A stretch of DNA of 8,489 bases. It comes from Gammaproteobacteria bacterium (GTDB lineage: Bacteria; Pseudomonadota; Gammaproteobacteria; Natronospirales; REEB76). A program made the translations under genes and the position numbers. A model generated the notes under the pieces. The model was given only the letters and a program-made list of their open reading frames with translations, was not told the origin of the DNA and did not search any database. Location of the stretch: contig DAHVFI010000052.1 of the NCBI GenBank assembly GCA_027317045.1, positions 1 to 8,489 on the forward strand, read 5' to 3'. Of this stretch, positions 1-5,351 are shown one piece after another; the stretch's first letter is position 1; the number at the start of each line of letters is the position of its first letter.

Positions 1-1
1 C

Positions 2-1033
2 ATCAAGGGTCCGTTGGGCACACCCGTCGGCGGCGGCATCCGCTCCTTGAACGTGGCCATCCGCCAGGCGCTGGACCTGTACGCCTGCGTGCGCCCGATC
101 CGCTATTTCCCCGGCGTGTCCACGCCCATGAAAGATTCGGAACTCACCGACATGGTGGTGTTCCGCGAGAACACCGAGGATATCTATGCCGGCATCGAGT
201 GGGCCGCGGGCACGCCGGAAGTGCATAAAGTCATCGATTTCCTGCAGCGCCAGATGGGCGTGACCGGCATCCGCTTTCCCAACAGCTCCGGCCTCGGCAT
301 CAAACCGGTGTCCAAGGAAGGTTCGCAACGGCTGGTGCGCAAGGCGATCCGTTATGCCATCGACAACGACCGCGTGTCGGTAACGCTGGTGCACAAGGGC
401 AACATCATGAAATTCACGGAAGGCGCGTTCCGCAACTGGGGCTACCAGCTTGCCAAGGAGGAATTCGGAGCGCTGGACATCGATGGCGGCCCCTGGTGCA
501 AGTTCAGAAACCCCAAGACCGGCCATGACATCGTGGTCAAAGACGTGATCGCCGACAACTTTCTGCAGCAGATTCTCATGCGGCCGGAGGATTTTGACGT
601 GATCGCCACCCTGAACCTCAATGGCGATTACATTTCTGATGCACTGGCGGCCCAGGTGGGCGGCATTGGCATCGCGCCGGGCGCCAACATCTCGGACGCG
701 ATAGCGGTCTTTGAGGCCACCCACGGCACGGCACCGGGATTTGCCGGCAAAGACCAGGTGAATCCCGGCTCGCTGATCCTCTCGGCGGAGATGATGCTGC
801 GCTATCTGGGCTGGATCGAAGCGGCTGACAAGATCATGCACGGTGTGGCGCAAACCATCGCAAAAAAAATCATGACTTACGATTTGGCGCGGCTACGGGA
901 GGCGATCCGTGTGTCCAAGCGCGATATCGCCGCGCGCAAGAACGTGGAAGAAAAGATGCAAAAACTCATACCTGGAGCATCCCTGGTGGGCTGTTCGGGG
1001 TTTGGCGACGCGGTTATCGCCAATATGCCGTGA
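2..1033 (+). CDS. icd: Isocitrate dehydrogenase (NADP-type fold), 5'-truncated by window edge
   Basis: Catalyses oxidative decarboxylation of isocitrate to 2-oxoglutarate in the TCA cycle (cytosolic homodimer in the E. coli family). About 343 residues are visible; roughly the first 100 of a usual ~416 lie before the window, so the start is not seen. Seen: the substrate loop [13 protein letters not shown], whose Ser matches E. coli Ser113 (target of AceK kinase/phosphatase), the Arg residues in CVRPIRY and [24 protein letters not shown], and the metal-binding Asp residues in IVKDVIAD and NGDYISDA. Two oddities: at the E. coli Lys344-Tyr345 coenzyme positions this protein has Gly-Phe (737-742), although the Tyr391 and Arg395 equivalents are kept (YDLAR); and about 24 extra charged residues sit just before the C-terminal [13 protein letters not shown]. 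The family call is secure; NADP versus NAD preference is less so. An 87-base gap follows before the regulator gene. Confidence 0.96.
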   Translation: MKGPLGTPVGGGIRSLNVAIRQALDLYACVRPIRYFPGVSTPMKDSELTDMVVFRENTEDIYAGIEWAAGTPEVHKVIDFLQRQMGVTGIRFPNSSGLGIKPVSKEGSQRLVRKAIRYAIDNDRVSVTLVHKGNIMKFTEGAFRNWGYQLAKEEFGALDIDGGPWCKFRNPKTGHDIVVKDVIADNFLQQILMRPEDFDVIATLNLNGDYISDALAAQVGGIGIAPGANISDAIAVFEATHGTAPGFAGKDQVNPGSLILSAEMMLRYLGWIEAADKIMHGVAQTIAKKIMTYDLARLREAIRVSKRDIAARKNVEEKMQKLIPGASLVGCSGFGDAVIANMP

Positions 1034-1120
1034 AATTAGTGATCCTGGCTATGGGCAGGGGCGTGGGTTTGAAGTAACCTTGGTCTCAGGCATTCCGATT
1101 TTTCGAAAAGAAGGGCAGAA

Positions 1121-1783
1121 ATGATCCGTGTCCTGCTGGTGGATGACCACAAGCTTGTGCGGACAGGGATTCGTCTGATACTCGAAGATACGCCGGATGT
1201 GCGCATCGCGGGCGAGGCCGACTCGGGAGAAGCCGCCATCGCGTTGAGCCGCACACTCAAAGCCGATGTGGTGCTGATGGACGTGAACATGCCGGGCATC
1301 GGCGGATTCGAAGCCACGCGCAAGCTGCTGGCCACTCAACCCGACCTCAAGGTCATCGTGGTTTCCGTGCATGCCACCGAGCCTTTCCCCCTGCGGCTCA
1401 TGGAAGCCGGCGCCCAGGGCTATCTCACCAAGGACTGCGCGGCTGATGAAATCATCACCGCCATCCGCCAAGTGCATGCCGGCAGGCGTTATATTACCCC
1501 CGCGATTGCCCAGCAACTGGCGCTCTCGGCGGTGAGTAGAACGCACGGCTCACCTTTCGAGCAGCTATCGCAGCGCGAAATTCAGGTGATGCTGATGACC
1601 ACGGGCGGTGAATCGCCGCAGGCCATTGCCGAGAAACTGCACTTGAGTCCCAAAACCGTGAGCACCTATCGCACACGCTTGTTCCAGAAGCTCGGTGTCA
1701 GCAATGCGGTGGAGCTGACCCGGCTGGCGCTGCGCTACGGTGTCATTGAAGAAAGACCGGAGCACGCCGGCACCCCCGATTGA
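1121..1783 (+). CDS. uvrY: GacA/UvrY-family response regulator (NarL/FixJ type)
   Basis: Two-component response regulator of 220 aa. In relatives it is phosphorylated by BarA/GacS and activates CsrB/C-type small RNAs that titrate CsrA/RsmA. Seen: receiver domain about residues 1-120 with acidic pair Asp8-Asp9, phospho-acceptor Asp54 in VVLMDVNMPGIGG, Ser82 and Lys104 (YLTKD); then a LuxR-type HTH about 148-210 (LSQREIQVMLM, then LHLSPKTVSTYRTRLFQKL). Similarity to E. coli UvrY runs along the whole length, including the SPF-LSxRExQxMLM linker. The ATG at 1121 has a purine-rich Shine-Dalgarno (AAGGG, 1111-1115) and matches the usual N-terminus MIxVLLVDDH. Its place upstream of uvrC and pgsA is as in E. 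coli, but a uracil-DNA glycosylase gene intervenes. The sensor kinase is not in the window. No convincing promoter was found in the 87-base upstream gap. Confidence 0.94.
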   Translation: MIRVLLVDDHKLVRTGIRLILEDTPDVRIAGEADSGEAAIALSRTLKADVVLMDVNMPGIGGFEATRKLLATQPDLKVIVVSVHATEPFPLRLMEAGAQGYLTKDCAADEIITAIRQVHAGRRYITPAIAQQLALSAVSRTHGSPFEQLSQREIQVMLMTTGGESPQAIAEKLHLSPKTVSTYRTRLFQKLGVSNAVELTRLALRYGVIEERPEHAGTPD

Positions 1784-1787
1784 CCCG

Positions 1788-1816
1788 CTGACGCGCAGCG
1801 GTATCCCGGTTACACT
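1788..1816 (+). promoter_or_regulatory. Possible promoter for the glycosylase-uvrC-pgsA unit
   Basis: A -35-like CTGACG (1788-1793, 4 of 6 to TTGACA) and a -10-like TACACT (1811-1816, 4 of 6 to TATAAT) are separated by 17 bases. Transcription would begin at or next to the ATG at 1822, giving a leaderless or nearly leaderless mRNA. This would fit the lack of any Shine-Dalgarno before that ATG. Chance matches of this quality are common, so confidence is low; readthrough from the regulator gene is the alternative. Confidence 0.3.
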
Positions 1817-1821
1817 TTGGC

Positions 1822-2475
1822 ATGCGTTCCGGTAATTTCGATATCCGCTGCACTCGTTGTCCACGCCTCGCGGGTTTTCTTGTCGAGGTGCGCCGCGCGC
1901 ATCCGGGTTACCATGCACGGCCGGTGCCGCCATTCGGCGACCCGCAGGCACGTCTGCTGGTTGTGGGATTGGCGCCGGGTCTGCACGGTGCCAATGCCAG
2001 CGGGCGGCCATTCACAGGTGACCACGCCGGCATCCTGCTGTACCAGACTCTGCACAAGTTCGGTTTTGCCAGCGCACCGCAATCCCGGGCGCTGGACGAC
2101 GGGCTGCAATTGCATGATTGCCGTATCACCAATGCGGTTAAATGCGTACCTCCCCAGAATAAACCCACACGCGATGAAATCGTAACCTGCAACCACTATT
2201 TACATGCGGAACTGGCGCGGCTGCCCGCAAACGCGGTGGTGCTGGCACTTGGGCATATTGCCCATGCAGCGGTGCTGAGCGCGCTCAGGATTAAACCCAG
2301 TTTGTTCCGCTTTCGTCACGGCGCAAGCCATACGTTGACCACAGGCATCAGCTTGCTGGATTCCTACCATTGCAGCCGCTACAACACCCAGACCCGGCGT
2401 TTGACACAGCCCATGTTCGAGGCGGTTATCGAACACGCACGGTCACAGTTGCAGCGCAGGGATATGGCTCGATGA
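1822..2475 (+). CDS. Uracil-DNA glycosylase, family 4/5 Fe-S type (UdgB-like)
   Basis: Predicted to excise uracil (and, in family 5, other deaminated bases) from DNA to start base-excision repair. 217 aa. Seen: CTRCPRL at residues 10-16; motif 1 GLAPGLHGANASGRPFTGD (49-67), whose LAPGxxGAN form with Ala51, not Glu or Asp, points to family 5; TNAVKCVPPQNKPT (103-116); and motif 2 SYHCSRYNTQTRRLT (181-195) around His183. Cys10, Cys13, Cys108 and Cys123 are the likely 4Fe-4S ligands. Motif 2 reads His-Cys-Ser where HPS is the more usual form. The ATG at 1822 is the only plausible start (in-frame stop at 1789), yet it lacks a recognisable ribosome binding site. The stop overlaps the uvrC start (ATGA, 2472-2475), implying translational coupling. 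It is inserted between uvrY and uvrC relative to E. coli. The superfamily is confident; the exact family and substrate range are inferred. Confidence 0.88.
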   Translation: MRSGNFDIRCTRCPRLAGFLVEVRRAHPGYHARPVPPFGDPQARLLVVGLAPGLHGANASGRPFTGDHAGILLYQTLHKFGFASAPQSRALDDGLQLHDCRITNAVKCVPPQNKPTRDEIVTCNHYLHAELARLPANAVVLALGHIAHAAVLSALRIKPSLFRFRHGASHTLTTGISLLDSYHCSRYNTQTRRLTQPMFEAVIEHARSQLQRRDMAR

Positions 2476-4298
2476 GCGGGTCGGTACCGGCATTTGACAG
2501 CGCGAATTTCCTGAAGCATGTCACGACGGCGCCCGGGGTGTACCGCATGCTGGATGCGCGCGATGAAATTCTGTATGTGGGAAAAGCCGGCAATCTGAAA
2601 AAGCGGCTTGCCAGTTATTTTCGCAAAAGCGGCATGTCAGCGAAGACGCACGCCATGATGCAGCATATGGCCAGCGTCGATGTGACTGTGACGCATACGG
2701 AGACCGAGGCGCTGTTGCTGGAGAACAATCTCATCAAGCAGCACCACCCGCGCTACAACGTGGTGCTGCGCGATGACAAGAGCTATCCCTATATTCACCT
2801 TGATATCGGCAGTCCCTATCCACGACTGACCGTTTACCGCGGCCGGCGCCGTGAAAGCGGCCGGTATTTCGGCCCCTATCCCAGCGCCCACGCGGCACGC
2901 GAGACCGTGAATCTGCTGCAGAAACTGTTTCTGCTGCGCCAGTGCAACGATGTGTTTTTCAGAAACCGCAGTCGTCCTTGTCTGCAATACCAGATCAAGC
3001 ATTGCTCGGCGCCGTGTGTGCGGCTGATTGACAAGGAAGACTATACCCACGACGTGCATCATGCCGTCCTATTTCTGGAGGGCCGTACCCGCGCAGTCAT
3101 TGACGAGATGGTGACACGCATGGAAAGCGCCTCCACGCGTCAGGATTTTGAGCTGGCGGCGCGTTACCGCGACCAGATCGCCAGTTTGCGTCATACCAGC
3201 GGACGTCAGCATATCAGTGCGCAACATGGCGATTATGACGTCATCGCCGCTGACCGACGCGCCGACATTTCCTGCATTGCAGTCATGCTGGTGCGCGGCG
3301 GCCATAACCTGGGTAGCCGCACTTTTTATCCAAAGGTAACGGGCGAAACTTCGCTGCAAGAAGTGTTGTCGGCATTTCTACCGCAATACTACCTGGGTCG
3401 GGATATCCCCAAGGAAATCCTGGTTTCTGTAAAGGTAACGGGTGCGACGCTGCTGCAAACCGCTTTATCCGAACAGTCCGGTCGGCGGGTCCGCATACGC
3501 TGTCCGCAGCGCGGCGACGGCCTGCGCTTGTCGGCACTAACCCAGGCGAATGCCACACAGGCCCTCAATCTGCGCCTTGCCATGGATGCGGGTCTGCGGC
3601 AGCGTTTCGAATCACTGCAGGAGGTTCTGGAGTTGGAGCAATTGCCGGCACGCCTGGAATGTTTCGACATCAGTCATACCATGGGTGAGGGCACGGTGGC
3701 ATCCTGCGTGGTATTTGATTCGAATGGGCCGCTCAAGGGGCATTATCGTCGCTTCAATATTGAAGGCACAGCGCCGGCGGATGATTACGCCGCCATGTAT
3801 CAGGCTCTCACGCGGCGTTACACACGCCTGAAGAAAGGCGAGGGCCTGGTGCCGGACGTGCTGTTTATTGATGGCGGTAAGGGTCAATTGCATGCGGCGG
3901 AAAAGGTGCTTGAGGAGCTGCAGGTGGAAGGTGTTGTGCTGGTCGGCGTGGCCAAAGGCCCGACACGCAAGCCGGGGCTGGAACAGCTTTTCTTGTCCGG
4001 CCGCCGGACGCCACTTATACTGTCGCCGGATTCACCGGCCTTGCTTCTGATCCAGCAGATCCGCGATGAGGCGCACCGGTTCGCGATCACCGGTCACCGC
4101 CAACGGCGCGCGCGGATACGCAATACTTCGGTACTGGAAAGCATCCCGGGCCTTGGTGCCAAGCGGCGCCAGCAATTGATAAAACAATTCGGCGGTTTGC
4201 AGGGAGTGTCGCGCGCCGGAGTCGAGGATTTGGCGAGCGTGCGCGGCATCAGCCGCGAACTGGCTGAGCGCATTTATGCCTTATTGCACACCCAATAA
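2472..4298 (+). CDS. uvrC: UvrABC excinuclease subunit C
   Basis: Makes both incisions around a lesion in nucleotide-excision repair once UvrA and UvrB have loaded. 608 aa against 610 in E. coli. Seen: GIY-YIG nuclease domain about 20-100 (PGVYRM, then LYVGKAGNLKKRL, with TETEALLLENN); four Cys at 158, 170, 178 and 182 in the spacing of the reported E. coli Fe-S ligands; UVR helical motif about 205-240 that binds UvrB; RNase H-like second nuclease domain with Asp399 (CFDISHTMGE), Asp467 (IDGGKGQ) and His535 (RDEAHRFAI); tandem helix-hairpin-helix at the C-terminus (SIPGLGAKRRQQL, SVRGISRELAE). The frame is open from 2370, but the ATG at 2472 is chosen because the N-terminus then matches E. 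coli UvrC, AGGGA (2458-2462) serves as RBS, and it overlaps the glycosylase stop. pgsA follows after 13 bases. Confidence 0.97.
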   Translation: MSGSVPAFDSANFLKHVTTAPGVYRMLDARDEILYVGKAGNLKKRLASYFRKSGMSAKTHAMMQHMASVDVTVTHTETEALLLENNLIKQHHPRYNVVLRDDKSYPYIHLDIGSPYPRLTVYRGRRRESGRYFGPYPSAHAARETVNLLQKLFLLRQCNDVFFRNRSRPCLQYQIKHCSAPCVRLIDKEDYTHDVHHAVLFLEGRTRAVIDEMVTRMESASTRQDFELAARYRDQIASLRHTSGRQHISAQHGDYDVIAADRRADISCIAVMLVRGGHNLGSRTFYPKVTGETSLQEVLSAFLPQYYLGRDIPKEILVSVKVTGATLLQTALSEQSGRRVRIRCPQRGDGLRLSALTQANATQALNLRLAMDAGLRQRFESLQEVLELEQLPARLECFDISHTMGEGTVASCVVFDSNGPLKGHYRRFNIEGTAPADDYAAMYQALTRRYTRLKKGEGLVPDVLFIDGGKGQLHAAEKVLEELQVEGVVLVGVAKGPTRKPGLEQLFLSGRRTPLILSPDSPALLLIQQIRDEAHRFAITGHRQRRARIRNTSVLESIPGLGAKRRQQLIKQFGGLQGVSRAGVEDLASVRGISRELAERIYALLHTQ

Positions 4299-4311
4299 CT
4301 GAGTGGCAAGC

Positions 4312-4872
4312 GTGAAATTCAATTGGCCGAATTTGTTGACCTTGCTGCGCATCGCGCTTATTCCGGTGTTTGTGGCGGTTTTCTACCTGCATTTTACCTG
4401 GGCGCGGCCGCTGAGCGCCCTCATCTTCGCGCTGGCAGGTATCACCGATTGGTTTGACGGCTGGCTGGCGCGCCGCTGGGATCAGACCTCGCCGTTCGGG
4501 GAATTTCTCGACCCGGTGGCGGACAAACTCATGGTGACGGTAGCGCTGGTTTTGCTGCTGCAAGCGGATGCGCGTGTGACGCTGGCGATTCCGGTGATCA
4601 TCATCATCGGCCGTGAAATCACCATCTCGGCTTTACGCGAATGGATGTCGGCATTGGGTGCGCGCAAACGCGTTGCCGTGTCCTGGCTTGGCAAGGCTAA
4701 AACTGCGGCACAGATGCTGGCGATCGTGCTGTTGCTGTACCGCCATGGCATTAAAGCCATACCGATCTACGCTATCGGCATGGCGCTGCTGCTTATCGCG
4801 GCCGCGTTGACGCTGTGGTCAATGTGCCTGTATTTGATCGCTGCCTGGCCGGAGTTGAGCCGCAAGCGTTAG
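4312..4872 (+). CDS. pgsA: CDP-diacylglycerol--glycerol-3-phosphate 3-phosphatidyltransferase
   Basis: Makes phosphatidylglycerophosphate from CDP-diacylglycerol and glycerol-3-phosphate, the committed step to phosphatidylglycerol and cardiolipin, in the inner membrane. 186 aa. Seen: the complete CDP-alcohol phosphotransferase signature DG-x2-AR-x8-G-x3-D-x3-D inside TDWFDGWLARRWDQTS and FGEFLDPVADK; REITISALREWM and VSWLGKAKTAAQM as in E. coli PgsA; and several hydrophobic membrane segments (about residues 8-32, 78-98, 124-140, 145-175). Two GTG starts are possible: 4303 and 4312. 4312 is preferred because it yields MKFNWPNLLTLLR, matching E. coli MQFNIPTLLTLFR, and no Shine-Dalgarno precedes 4303. 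It lies 13 bases after uvrC, the same order as in E. coli. The tRNA-Gly promoter begins 4 bases after its stop. Confidence 0.95.
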   Translation: MKFNWPNLLTLLRIALIPVFVAVFYLHFTWARPLSALIFALAGITDWFDGWLARRWDQTSPFGEFLDPVADKLMVTVALVLLLQADARVTLAIPVIIIIGREITISALREWMSALGARKRVAVSWLGKAKTAAQMLAIVLLLYRHGIKAIPIYAIGMALLLIAAALTLWSMCLYLIAAWPELSRKR

Positions 4873-4876
4873 CGCC

Positions 4877-4904
4877 TTGACAGAGCGGGGAACGGCTCTA
4901 CAAT
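4877..4904 (+). promoter_or_regulatory. Promoter of tRNA-Gly (sigma-70 type, GC-rich discriminator)
   Basis: A perfect -35 TTGACA (4877-4882) and a near-consensus -10 TACAAT (4899-4904) are spaced by 16 bases. The following GC-rich stretch CGCCCCC (4907-4913) has the form of a stable-RNA discriminator, which in E. coli makes initiation sensitive to ppGpp and growth rate. The expected start is near 4911-4912, a few bases before the mature tRNA 5' end at 4919. Confidence 0.85.
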
Positions 4905-4918
4905 ATCGCCCCCTTGAT

Positions 4919-4994
4919 GCGGGAATAGCTCAGTTGGTAGAGCGCAACCTTGCCAAGGTTGAGGTCGCGAGTTCGAGCCTCGTTTCCCGCTCCA
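4919..4994 (+). tRNA. tRNA-Gly (anticodon GCC)
   Basis: 76 bases with CCA encoded. Acceptor stem GCGGGAA pairs with TTCCCGC; D-loop CAGTTGGTAGAGC; anticodon GCC at 4952-4954 in the loop TTGCCAA; T-loop TTCGAGC. The sequence is nearly identical to E. coli glyW-type tRNA-Gly, differing mainly in paired stem changes, and sits directly after pgsA as there. It has its own promoter and a terminator right after it, so it appears to be a single-gene transcript. Confidence 0.98.
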
Positions 4995-5000
4995 GATTGA

Positions 5001-5030
5001 AACCCCGGCTAACAGCCGGGGTTTTTATTT
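5001..5030 (+). terminator. Rho-independent terminator after tRNA-Gly
   Basis: Perfect 10-bp inverted repeat AACCCCGGCT (5001-5010) / AGCCGGGGTT (5014-5023) with a 3-base loop (in practice probably 8-9 bp with a larger loop), running into the T-rich tract TTTTTATTT (5022-5030). It begins 7 bases after the tRNA-Gly CCA. It separates tRNA-Gly from tRNA-Cys, which E. coli cotranscribes. Confidence 0.92.
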
Positions 5031-5113
5031 CTGCAGACGATTTTGTCGGCTTTGGAACTGAAACCAGCGGGCCATTTGTGGTAAATTTCACGGGTTTTTC
5101 ACACTTCAGGTAG

Positions 5114-5187
5114 GGCTAGGTGGCAGAGTGGTCATGCAGCGGCCTGCAAAGCCGTGTACGCCGGTTCAATTCCGACCCTAGCCTCCA
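5114..5187 (+). tRNA. tRNA-Cys (anticodon GCA), likely integration target
   Basis: 74 bases with CCA encoded, as in E. coli cysT. Acceptor stem GGCTAGG (5114-5120) pairs perfectly with CCTAGCC (5177-5183); discriminator U at 5184, the identity base for cysteine tRNA; anticodon GCA at 5146-5148 in the loop CTGCAAA; T-loop TTCAATT (5165-5171). The T-stem has one C-A mismatch (5161 with 5175). No clear promoter lies in the 83 bases after the upstream terminator. An integrase gene starts 164 bases downstream, so the 3' half of this gene is the probable attachment site. Confidence 0.95.
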
Positions 5188-5220
5188 TCATGTAGTTTCA
5201 TGGAGTCCAAGGAAGTCCAG
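5165..5220 (+). other. Probable left attachment (att) region of the integrative element
   Basis: P4-type integrases usually recombine in the T-loop or 3' end of a tRNA gene, which the element rebuilds. Here the T-loop and 3' end of tRNA-Cys run straight into non-coding DNA ahead of int. Just past CCA is an inverted repeat CTCCAT (5183-5188) / ATGGAG (5200-5205) and a near-direct repeat GGAGTCCA (5202-5209) / GGAAGTCCA (5211-5219), possible integrase-binding arms. I found no second copy of the tRNA-Cys 3' end within the window, so the core limits cannot be set. Confidence 0.5.
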
Positions 5221-5283
5221 AAAAGCTAGCAAGGATAGGCAGTTAGGTAACATTTCACGTCCGCCAGCCTCCCACGAAATCCA

Positions 5284-5313
5284 TTGACATCCTGGGGTAA
5301 CTAGGGGTAACTT
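5284..5313 (+). promoter_or_regulatory. Candidate int promoter overlapping the repeats
   Basis: A perfect TTGACA (5284-5289) is followed after 18 bases by a weak -10-like TAACTT (5308-5313, 3 of 6 to TATAAT). Two of the GGGGTAAC repeats lie in the spacer and over the -10, so a protein binding them would block transcription. The -10 is poor; only the -35 is persuasive. Confidence 0.35.
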
Positions 5314-5350
5314 TTGGGGTAACTGAGGCCCAGGCTAAGGATGTTACCCC
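5294..5350 (+). repeat. GGGGTAAC repeat cluster: three direct copies, one inverted
   Basis: Exact GGGGTAAC occurs at 5294-5301, 5304-5311 and 5316-5323 (start-to-start 10 and 12 bases, about one helical turn), and its reverse complement GTTACCCC at 5343-5350, one base before the int ATG. Helical phasing and position suggest arm-type integrase or excisionase binding sites, or operators. The third copy and the inverted copy extend to a perfect 10-bp inverted repeat (5314-5323 with 5343-5352). From general familiarity, G-rich GGGGTAA-like repeats are found upstream of other integrases of this class; I could not verify that here. Confidence 0.85.
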
Positions 5351-5351
5351 A

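Noticed and set aside
1100..1109. Palindrome TTTTCGAAAA before uvrY
   Set aside because: A short AT-rich palindrome overlapping the Shine-Dalgarno region, with no second copy seen to suggest an operator.
1049..1546. 165-aa antisense frame opposite the response regulator
   Set aside because: It is a GC-rich shadow of a well-supported gene on the other strand and resembles no protein.
5076..5105. TTGTGG / CACACT pair as a tRNA-Cys promoter
   Set aside because: The -10-like element matches only 3 of 6 consensus bases with 18-base spacing; too weak to list.
4877..5113. 78-aa open frame across tRNA-Gly containing GIAQLVERNLAKVEVASS
   Set aside because: This is the familiar spurious translation of a tRNA gene, and it also covers the promoter and terminator.
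5183..5205. CTCCAT/ATGGAG hairpin after tRNA-Cys as a terminator
   Set aside because: Only 6 bp with an 11-base loop and no T-tract, and its left arm is the tRNA CCA end; kept only as part of the att region.
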